Source of the DNA: Pagrus major
Lineage: Eukaryota; Chordata; Actinopteri; Spariformes; Sparidae
DNA: 64,000 nt
Assembly (NCBI RefSeq): GCF_040436345.1
Contig: NC_133230.1
Coordinates: 5,849,297 to 5,913,296 of the forward strand
Reading direction: 5' to 3'
In this document: piece by piece, positions 55,801 to 64,000 of the stretch
Layout of the letters: the number at the start of each line of letters is the position of its first letter
Position numbering within the stretch: the stretch's first letter is position 1
The notes under the pieces: generated by a model
Databases searched by the model: none
What the model saw: the letters and a program-made list of their open reading frames with translations, nothing else
What the model was told of the DNA's origin: nothing
Program-made: the position numbers and the translations under genes

Positions 55801-56975
55801 TACAGCAGCTGGAGAGAAGAACGCAGGTGAGGCACCACACAGGGTCCAGTTAAAGGGAAGATCCACCATAAAATACTTGAGTAGATAAAGCGGATGTTAG
55901 AAAAGAGAGTACAACAAATAAGACTCAGCATCACATATTGATAAATAACAGATTAAAAGTACACAGGATGTGATGTTTCAGAGCATTTTACTTCTGCGTT
56001 AAGTAGAGAGACGTTTGAATAATAAAAATTATATTTAAAGCATCACGAGAACTTATATCAAATGATTTCTTTTCCTTGTTTAGATCAGGAGAAGCTCTGC
56101 TGGGAACATCGACACTGAACCGAAAGAGGACGACAAGGAGAAAACAGGTAACTGTTTGCTGATACAGTACAGAAAATAGAAAATTGCTGATACAAGAGTT
56201 TGTGTTCATCAGACATATTATTTTATTGCACATTACAACACGTCCATGTCTTTGGCAGATCAAAGACCGAGTGGACCGAGTCACGATATGATCAACATCG
56301 GCTTCAAAGAGTGAGTTTAACATTTGTTTGGCTTTTTATGCAGCATTTCGACTCATGACGACTTAATGACACACAAATCTCCATGCACAGTTTGTTTACT
56401 ACCACACAAAGCTTCTCTAGTCTAATTGTTTTAAAGGAACAGTTCACCCCAAAATGAAAGATTTAGTCATTATATATGATTTAGGTTTCCAAGTAAGTGT
56501 TACCAAGGCTGCAGTACAGTACAGTAGTCTACATGCCCTTCCTTGACCTCATAGATTTAATTCTGCCAAGTTTTTATTTTTTATGAAATGGGTTGATTCT
56601 GAGAGGAGGATGTGGTGGAGCGAACACTTTTATACTGATTGTTGAAGCGACATGGGGGCATTTTCATTTTTGGGCGAACGTACATTCCTAAAGTGGCACG
56701 TAATTGATTTAAATCTCCCAAACCTTTAAAGCATTTGAGAGAGATCCCTGAGTAACATAAATCTGCAGACGACACTCTATAAATACATTTTAAAACAGCA
56801 CAGGCTGCTGTTTGTGCCCCTGTAAGTGATTCCCTGTTAATAAAATTCAAGTATTTGGCTAATATCATTGTTTAATTACAGAAACCAGGAGGAGAAAATG
56901 AAGAGAGCGTCGGCTCCTGAAAAGCTCACGTTCAAGGAGCGTCAGCGTCTCTTCTCTCTGGCGTCCAGTGCTTAA
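46889..56975 (+). CDS. Short afadin-like scaffold: RA-DIL-PDZ
   Basis: Twenty-four exons join in frame to about 1240 residues: 46889-46984, 48216-48408, 48512-48618, 48719-48840, 48882-49027, 49768-49848, 49948-50153, 50301-50446, 50872-50966, 51126-51397, 51604-51747, 52811-53009, 53110-53201, 53286-53372, 53493-53558, 53672-53745, 53880-53998, 54076-54231, 54321-54412, 54572-54712, 54948-55826, 56084-56147, 56259-56310, 56882-56975. Afadin links nectins and Rap/Ras GTPases to actin at adherens junctions. Seen in order: RLDLFEISQPDE, one Ras-association domain (about 35-135), GVIQNFKRTLSRKDKK, then directly DIL (about 245-500; INYTNSSTVHFKLSP, WMANSSELLNFLKHD, GLELAADCHLG), PDZ (about 635-745; GMGVSIVAAKGAG), FHREYLTLPTPKSQDK, a C-terminal coiled coil (WQFQKRLQE plus acidic run) and LTFKERQRLFS. 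The second RA and FHA domains of afadin (human 1824 residues) are absent; exon 5 encodes an unrelated 49-residue linker. Intron 7 is GC-AG. Confidence 0.9.
46985..48215 (+). other. afadin-like intron 1
   Basis: 1.2 kb, AT-rich, no recognised repeat. Short frames around 47633-48101 have no splice context and no family match. Confidence 0.5.
50154..50300 (+). other. GC-AG intron of the afadin-like gene
   Basis: After GTCATGCAG the intron begins GCAAGT, not GT, and ends TGCCTCGCAG. The join CAG|AGG CAG restores the DIL reading MTEKVMQ-RQQAIAGALAFW. The rest of the donor matches the strong consensus seen in GC-AG introns. Confidence 0.85.
52495..52625. repeat. Dispersed repeat fragment in afadin-like intron 11
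   Basis: ACTCAAGTCCAGTAAAAGTA, ATACTTTTTC and GACTTTTCTACCTCT are decayed pieces of the CAAGTAAAAGTAC fish repeat also present at 60200-60370. The intron is 1063 bases, the second longest in this gene. Confidence 0.4.
54835..54920. repeat. Dispersed repeat fragment in afadin-like intron 20
   Basis: GAATTTAAGTACAGTTTAGA, CTTGAGTATTTACATTTTAC and CTACTCCACCAT belong to the same percomorph repeat family as 16740-16860 and 60200-60370. It ends close to the acceptor of the largest exon. Confidence 0.5.
56433..56490 (+). mobile_element. End fragment of the foldback family
   Basis: AAGGAACAGTTCACCCCAAA followed by ATGAAAGATTTAGTCAT matches the left terminus of the element at 21418. Only the end remains, in the last intron of the afadin-like gene. 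Confidence 0.5.
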
Positions 56976-57257
56976 ATGAAGGTTACAGCCCTGTGAACAG
57001 AGGGCGAACGTGTCTATATAATCTATATAAACAAAAGTGAAGATGTGCGAGCAGAAGGACAGAATACAGTACCATGTGAAAAGAGGGTGTGTGGATGTAT
57101 GTACACTAGAGATGTTCGTCTTAGTGAAATGTCCCAGGGCCACAAATTCAGTACTGTTTGTATTTCCTGTTCCAAGATAGTAAAGTTCATTTAGCAGTAT
57201 AATCGAGGCACTTCTTCCACTTATTTCATGCTTATTAACTGTAAAAACTGTTTACTG

Positions 57258-58530
57258 CTACTTTGTGCGCTGATAAAACTGTACCACAGCTTTCTCTTGT
57301 TCGTGAGTCTCGATCGAGCCGCGTCGCAGTCTGCGGATCTCGTTGATGGCGTCGATCCCAGACAGCTTCCTCGTCTTCACCAGGTAGCAGGCCAGCATGG
57401 TCCCCGTTCTCCCGTGTCCATGCATGCAGTGAACTCCCACGCCCTTAACAGAAACAACACAATATTTACTTTGTTCAACAGTCTGTAACAAAGTACACAC
57501 ATCCTGCGGTAGTTGTTTTTATAAGACAAAATTAAATGCCATTTATTTAGAGTATCGTTTACCTGTTGAAGTAGTTTTTTCTAGAAAACAATGCTTTTCT
57601 TTGTCTTATGTGATGTTAACCTGAATATATTTGGGTTTTAGTGTGTTAATCTGACGTAGGAAGCGATTTGAAGACATCCTGACATTTGATTTTGAGAATT
57701 ACAACAAGTATTTTTCACTATTTTCTGACTATTTATAAAACTAATGAATCATTTAAGTTACATCTTAAGTACCAAAACCTGGTATTAAACAGGTCCTGGG
57801 GCTAAATTATCAAAGACAGCAGGATAGGAACTTTTTTGAAGGTATTACTGAACACAATCAGGAACACCGACCCTGACCGACTGTTAAAAGGAGAAAGCAG
57901 ATACTACAAACAACAGACTAACCTATTAAAACCTGATAGCCTTTGTAAGACATGAATAAATGCGTACATAGTATGAAAGTCAATAACCTGACAAAGGCTT
58001 TTCCAGCTTTTTATCCTTTTGCTTTTTGATTCATGCACTTTGGAGGAGCTGCAAGGTTGTGAAAGACACTTTTTCCTTCCCAATGTTCCAGGATTTTTTT
58101 TTTGCCAAAATCAAGTTAACTTGATGCCAGATGTATGAGGTTACAATGCTTGTGGTTTGTAAGCTTGTGCACAATGATAGACTCAACCTCAGAGTCCTGA
58201 AAGTACTTTATAAGCACAAGCATTCGTCAGCCACAGTCTATCAAGCATCTGAGCTCTCACCTCCCCCTTGGAGTTGGCTTCTTCCACGATGGAGAGGAAT
58301 CTATCAATCTGGCTCGGTGAAGGAGGACTGAAGTCCGCGATCTTGATGTGGTGCAGCTGCAGTTCTGGGCACGAGTCATGGTAAGGTGGTTTTCTCTCGC
58401 ACAGGCAAACCAGATGTTTGATACCGTTGTCCAGCAGGTACTGGTATTCACACGTCATCCTGGGCAGCGCCAGTCCGGCCAATTTTCCTGGTTCGACCCA
58501 GGAGAAGTTGTTTGGAGACATGGAGGCCAT
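57258..58530 (-). CDS. dusp23: Atypical dual-specificity phosphatase 23 (VHZ)
   Basis: Two coding exons on the minus strand, 58261-58530 and 57258-57443, give 151 residues; human DUSP23 has 150. It is a small cytosolic phosphatase of the cysteine-based class, made up of the catalytic domain alone. The signature [20 protein letters not shown] places the catalytic Cys at residue 96 and Arg at 102; the general acid is Asp66 in [28 protein letters not shown] at the start and [18 protein letters not shown] at the end match the family. An acceptor lies just before the ATG (exon bound at 58541), so a non-coding first exon is expected upstream, probably in the CpG-rich stretch near 59312-59460. Its 3' end converges on that of the afadin-like gene, 282 bases between stop codons. 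Confidence 0.95.
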
Positions 58531-59311
58531 GCTTGTAAAAACTGAGGAGAGGAGGCAAAGATTATGAGATTTATTAAGTTCAGGGGACCTAAAGTTGTGC
58601 TCCAAATTAAATCAGTACCCTCATATCCTTCAGACATTTGATCTAAACACCAGTTGTAATGGTTTTAAATGACTATTTTTATTACACCAAGTGTTTCAAG
58701 ACAAACCATGACAGGAACTTGGAGAAAACACATGAAACTACCCCAACAACACTAAATGAAGCAGTGAAATCCCTGCCATGAAAGATCACTTGTACTGAAC
58801 TTTATCTGTCTCTGGTTAATAAAAAAACACTCTTAACCACACATGGTTATAAAAAAGGAGGACTTTGACATTTTGTAGCCAGCTTTACAGGGCTACCTTT
58901 CCAGCAAGTTGGTTTAAGAGACCGTGAGAAAGTGCAGAAACACTCAAACACTGTTTGACAGCCTCAAGATATTTGTCTAGCCAACATTAGCACACTGGCT
59001 TTGCTGGATAGTTCAGTGTCTGACAGGAGGATTAGTTCAACAACTGTACTTATTTCAGTATAATAAGATACAGGCCTGATGGGAAAATACACTCTGCAGG
59101 TCACACAGCTCGTCATGTTTACAGATAGATGAGAAGAAAAAGGAAAAAGAGTGTAGCTTCTGGTTTGACGTTAGCTAGCTAATGTATCACCAAGTTACTA
59201 GCTAGCTTACCTAACTCGCTAGCCACTAGCCATTAGCTTACGGGAAGTCATTCATTGCCCGTCTACAACTGAACACAACCGTGTCAACGCTCCGTCTCTC
59301 CCCAAAAACTA

Positions 59312-59470
59312 CCTTCAAGATTACGTACAGTTTTTCCTTTGAGACAAATGGACGTCCTCGCTATTTGAAAAGCGTGTGCTAACCGGCTAGCAGTCAAGCT
59401 AACGGCTCCGCAGAACCGACGTTCTGCTGAGGGCGGTCGCATCGACCTGCTGCGTGACGCGCATTGCCTT
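59312..59470 (-). promoter_or_regulatory. Probable dusp23 first exon and promoter
   Basis: Read on the minus strand, a donor (GAAG then GTAGTTTTT) lies at 59311, after a GC- and CpG-rich block holding a GGGCGG box and TGCGTGACGCGCA. The dusp23 coding exon has an acceptor just before its ATG, so a non-coding exon here fits. This is inference from splice signals only. Confidence 0.5.
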
Positions 59471-59751
59471 ATTTGGACATCACTTCTGGTTTAGGGGGTG
59501 TTCCTTAGTTACGCAGCTGGGGCTACGCGTCACTCCCCATTCCCCCAAAAAGTTCAGCTTGTAACTGAGTTTGTATACTACATTATTATAACGTGAATGT
59601 AGCCTATTGTATAAATATATTATACATCTGAATTTAAAGGATTGGGTCGAAATATTCTGCTTCATAGTCGAAACATTTTGTTATCGAAACGCTGTTATTC
59701 ATGTACTTAAAGTCATGTCATATAAAGCACTGTTGTAAATAATAATACTCA

Positions 59752-59832
59752 CCATGTCGCTTGAGTAGATTTGAACTTGTTAGCTTTGATAGTCTCCCCC
59801 TGGAGGTGTGGGTTCGAATCCCACTTCTGAAA
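59752..59832 (+). pseudogene. tRNA-Leu-derived relic
   Basis: The 3' half reads like eukaryotic tRNA-Leu: a variable-arm phrase TCTCCCCCTGGAGG, then an intact T arm GTGGGTTCGAATCCCAC (B box GGTTCGAATCC), then TTCTGA of the acceptor stem. The 5' half is decayed: no A box close to consensus, and the 5' strand cannot pair with the acceptor. It is a tRNA pseudogene or the head of a tRNA-derived retroposon. Confidence 0.65.
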
Positions 59833-60199
59833 ATTCGCCTGGCGTTAACATGTGTCTGTTGAGTGGACAGCTGTAACTACAAGTGTGAACAATCGCCAAG
59901 ATGTGCTGTGTTTGTACGATCCTGTGCTGCCTGTACATCTTCAGGCTCGGGGGAACACAATGGGCCCAACAGAGAGAGTTATCTCTATACGCTTCTAACT
60001 TATTTGTATTGAAAATATAAAGTTTCTACTTTGTCTCAAGCCATTTTAGTATCAGTTTGTATACATACGGACACATATTTCTTTCATTTCTTCTGTTTAT
60101 GTATATTTTGGTGCTACATCAGAGCCAAAGTAACGTAATTTCAGCAATCACATTAAAAAAAACACTGAATCCGATAATCATTCAACTCGTAGTGTACAA

Positions 60200-60370
60200 A
60201 ACATACATGTAAATATAGGTTTCATTTACTTTTACTTGTACTTTTGATACTTAAGTACATTTAATATCAGACAATAAGACTTTTACTCAAGTATTAATCG
60301 TATGAGCTGCTTCCACTTTTACCAAATTCATATTTTAAAGTCTTACTTCTACTCAAGTTTGACTTTTGGT
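60200..60370. repeat. Percomorph TACTTTTACTTG repeat
   Basis: TTACTTTTACTTGTACTTTT, ACTTAAGTACATTTAATATC, GACTTTTACTCAAGTAT and TTACTTCTACTCAAGTTT are the ordered modules of one of the commonest dispersed fish repeats. This is the best preserved copy in the window. Confidence 0.65.
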
Positions 60371-61089
60371 TGCTCTCTAGAAAAAAAAATCCCGATGCCT
60401 CCTGCAGTTAATTATCTCATTAGCGATATAAGAAAGTTATTTCCTCAGTCTGCAAAGCTTCATGTTCGTCACCATTATAATTTATTTATATGCGAGAGAC
60501 GTCCTCGTTGAGTCCGTAATGAATCATTCTTGTTTTTAATATAGCTTTGGCACTTCCAGATGGAGGCCGCCCCTGTTCCATACAAACTCCACATTAAAGG
60601 AAATAGAGAAGACTTTGTTTGTTTCATTTCATGCAAATAGTTAATGATACAAACACAAACATCCAGAACTCACAGCACAGCACAGTTTACTTGCTAGTCA
60701 TTTTATACAAATAGTAGAAAGAGGGTTTGTATCTGAAGGAGACAAACTGCATCACATTTGCCAGATAGGTGTCGATACACAGAGACTTGATTTTCAGACA
60801 GAGAGAATCACAGAGTCGAATGTTTCAAACATCCCCATTTAAAAAAGCTTTCACTAACCTGTTGTAAGAAAAGAGTTAACAGAACTGTTTCAGTAAGCAC
60901 GTACAGGTATAGAAAGATATCTAGTTGGTAGGTAAAGTTGAAATAAAACATAAAATAAACGACAACTTAAAAAAAAAAACATTCTAATAATCAGGTGGCG
61001 TATTTTTGTTTGCTGTCCTACGATTGCTCGACCCAGCCACGAACCATTTAACAGAACATCTGGAAGTCCCAACAGAACCACAACATATT

Positions 61090-61095
61090 TTTATT
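61090..61095 (-). terminator. Candidate poly(A) signal of gng2
   Basis: AATAAA read on the minus strand, about 380 bases after the gng2 stop codon. Longer 3' UTR forms are possible. Confidence 0.35.
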
Positions 61096-61182
61096 CTCAT
61101 TTTATCTTATTTTTTGTTTTTGTTTTGTACACATCACAACCTGAAGACTTGGTGGGTTGACTGGGTGTCCATCATGCCTCTG

Positions 61183-61225
61183 GGTTATCATCCTCATCAT
61201 CCTCATCCTCATCCTCATCATCCCT
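61183..61225 (+). repeat. (CATCCT/CATCAT)n microsatellite
   Basis: Alternating CATCCT and CATCAT units, within the probable gng2 3' UTR. It gives a meaningless histidine/proline frame on the plus strand. Confidence 0.8.
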
Positions 61226-61473
61226 TTTTGTGTCATCTAAAAAGCACAGATCCCTTCAACATGCTGCAACACCCTTCAACAAAAAGCAATCACAACCCCT
61301 TTCATGGTTACATGTAAACTCTGTGGGTTTTTAATTTTTCGCACTCGTAAGGTGCCGTTCAAGAAAGGGGGCAATAATCGCCGTGCCCCTCCTACTAGAA
61401 GATTTCTACGTATTTTGAACGTCCTCGTTCAAAGTCCCACACTGAGCAGACTGCTGAAGGGCCCGTGCCGAGT

Positions 61474-62401
<928 letters not shown>

Positions 62402-63068
62402 GGGCGCTGTCAGTCAGGTCTCGTGTGCTGTGCTGTGCCTGCCGAGAAGAGAACCAGACTCAAACATCCCAAACATCACAGTTCACCCGCAAGCGTGACA
62501 CTGATGAAGACGAGCACGATGATACAGCGGAGCATCTAAAGAGAGGCACTGGCAGCAGATGCCCTGTTTATTGTCACATGCCTGTGAAGACACACACACA
62601 TACCAAAGACACAGGCATATTATTTATGGTGTCAGTTGCTAGGCAGCCTGTGACAGTGAGGGGGCGGCAGGGACGGTGGGAGGAGAGTGAGGGGGCAGCG
62701 CTTTGTCCAACTCTATATTTAAAAAAAGATAAACGGATAACTAACATAACTGGCTTCAAAAATGAAAAACCTCATACGTGCCTTCTCATACTTATCGACA
62801 CTTTTTAGTAGCTGTGTCACACAAGGGCACACAAGTGTCAAGTCGAGCGTCTGCAGCGTGTGAAGGATGATGAATCGATAAATTGATGAAGTTTGTCTTT
62901 GATCCAAGGTAGGACAGGTCACCTCGCAGGCAGCGTGTATCACTGGTGTCCACACACAGTCAATAGGTGCCATCACAAAGCTTTATTTATAACTTTGTCT
63001 GAAACAAAGTTCACATTTGTCACATTTAACCTTCAAACTTCAGCCTCTACGATTTAGATAGTGCACTC
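62402..63068. other. Region upstream of the gng2 start codon
   Basis: No further coding exon was seen. It should contain the rest of the gng2 5' UTR exon or an upstream intron. A short (CA)n stands at 62589-62602. Confidence 0.4.
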
Positions 63069-63541
63069 CTTAGTGCTGTATCGTAGGCAACTGGACGTGT
63101 TTCAGTTTCTTGAAGACGTTTCACCTCTCATCCAAGAGGCTTCTTCAGTTCTGACTAACTGGAGGGGAGTTGCAGGCTTTTAAACCCTGCGTGGGAGTGT
63201 CGCTAGGGCTAGGTGAGCCCGGGTGTGGATGGTTGTTGCGCTGTCTGGGGAGGGAACTCAGTGCTGCATTGTAGGTGGGTGATAGGTTGTGTCGTAGGCC
63301 AGCTCCTCTGCTCAAAGACGGTTGTTCCAGTTTGACATAGACGGACTCTTTTACTCTTTCAAACTCTGAAACTCAGCGCTCACACGTGTCCTTAACGACT
63401 CTGTAAGGACACTCCCACGCAAGGTTCAAAAGCCTGCAACTCCCCTCCAGTTAGTTAGATCTGAAGAAGCCTCTTGGATGAGAGGTGAAACGTCTTCAAG
63501 AAAGTGAGACAAGTCAAGTTGCCAACGATATAGCACTTAGA
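63069..63541. mobile_element. Element with 133-base inverted terminal arms
   Basis: Left arm 63069-63201 and right arm 63409-63541 are inverted copies about 90% alike, both carrying TGAAGACGTTTCACCTCTCA, CCAAGAGGCTTCTTCAG and CTAACTGGAGGGGAGTTGCA (in opposite orientation). A unique core of about 207 bases lies between. It is a common type in fish genomes; a link to Penelope-like retroelement ends is possible but unproven. No coding capacity. Confidence 0.75.
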
Positions 63542-63699
63542 AAAACTTGGTAATATTGCAATTTTGACTACATTTCAATTAATTGTGCAGCCCTAATACT
63601 AACCATGCAAACTGGATACTATACAGAGTATATGAATGATGAATGAAACCACAACTTAAAGAAGTCTCAGTAAGATGTTCCTTTAATTCGTCCGCACCG

Positions 63700-63760
63700 G
63701 TGCACAGTTTCAGTTCCCTGTCCTCAGATGCTCCTCTGGCTTTTATAACCTCTTTGATTA
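63700..63760 (-). promoter_or_regulatory. TATA-like element on the minus strand
   Basis: GGTTATAAAAGCC read on the minus strand (near 63737-63749) is a good TATA box, with a TCF-like ATCAAAG a few bases upstream. It could drive a transcript toward gng2. No transcript is proven. Confidence 0.3.
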
Positions 63761-64000
63761 GATGGATCAAGCTGCGAGCGCTCTAAAACAGCGTGTGAAA
63801 TCAATCTTCCCCGTGCCGCTCCCCCTCCGTCGTCCCTCTGCGTGCACTGTGGTCCGACTCAGTGTGTGGTTAAGACTGATCTCAGCGAGGTGCAGGAGCT
63901 GAGCCTGAATATTGATAACCCACGGTGGCACACCTGCTCATCAGGACGCTGAACTGCTGCAGGAATCTCCGCTGTCACAGCACACTGACACGAACGCCCG

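Larger units (their letters stand above)
59471..60600. other. Intergenic region between dusp23 and gng2
   Basis: Contains a tRNA-Leu-derived relic (59752-59832) and a fish dispersed repeat (60200-60370). No protein-coding exon was found. Confidence 0.5.

Noticed and set aside
55428-55934. Long minus-strand frame opposite the largest afadin-like exon
   Set aside because: Leucine-rich antisense of the glutamine/glutamate coiled coil; no splice context.
61183-61225. CRISPR-like or coding repeat
   Set aside because: Simple hexamer microsatellite in a eukaryotic 3' UTR.

Overview
This window is a piece of a ray-finned (teleost) fish genome, most likely a percomorph. The evidence is short introns with GT-AG borders, exons that join in frame into vertebrate protein families, and many short foldback or dispersed repeats typical of fish. 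All identifications come from reading translated exons and recalling the families; no database search was possible.

Layout, left to right: tatdn3 (minus, 316-3696) and fuca2 (plus, 4030-8063) diverge from a 333-bp GC-rich shared promoter. A CpG-rich block at about 9440-9870, probably the hivep2 promoter and first non-coding exon, is followed by a large first intron (9625-17412). The hivep2 coding exons run from 17517 to 26307, with a long 3' UTR to about 28860. Next come txlnb (beta-taxilin, 31609-36040), a selenoprotein-L-like redox protein with Cys-x-x-Cys (37140-39898), an slc22a1/2/3-type organic cation transporter (42188-45321), and an afadin-like scaffold gene of 24 exons (46889-56975). 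On the minus strand follow dusp23 (57258-58530) and gng2 (61474-62401). The right edge holds repeats and one TATA-like element.

There is no operon logic here; the genes are independent eukaryotic loci. fuca2 is a secreted or lysosomal fucosidase, hivep2 a zinc-finger transcription factor, txlnb a coiled-coil syntaxin-binding-type protein, slc22 a membrane transporter, afadin-like a junction scaffold, dusp23 a phosphatase and gng2 a G-protein subunit. fuca2, hivep2, txlnb, slc22a1-3 and afadin all lie on human chromosome 6q, so most of the block is an old linkage group with tatdn3, dusp23 and gng2 joined to it.

The most interesting points are: an afadin-like protein that goes from one RA domain straight to DIL and PDZ, with no second RA or FHA; a SelL-like protein with Cys-x-x-Cys where the family is known for Sec-x-x-Sec; a decayed tandem copy of the slc22 first exon and upstream DNA; and a (TG)24 tract forming the 3' splice site of a frame-sensitive fuca2 exon, an arrangement like CFTR exon 9.
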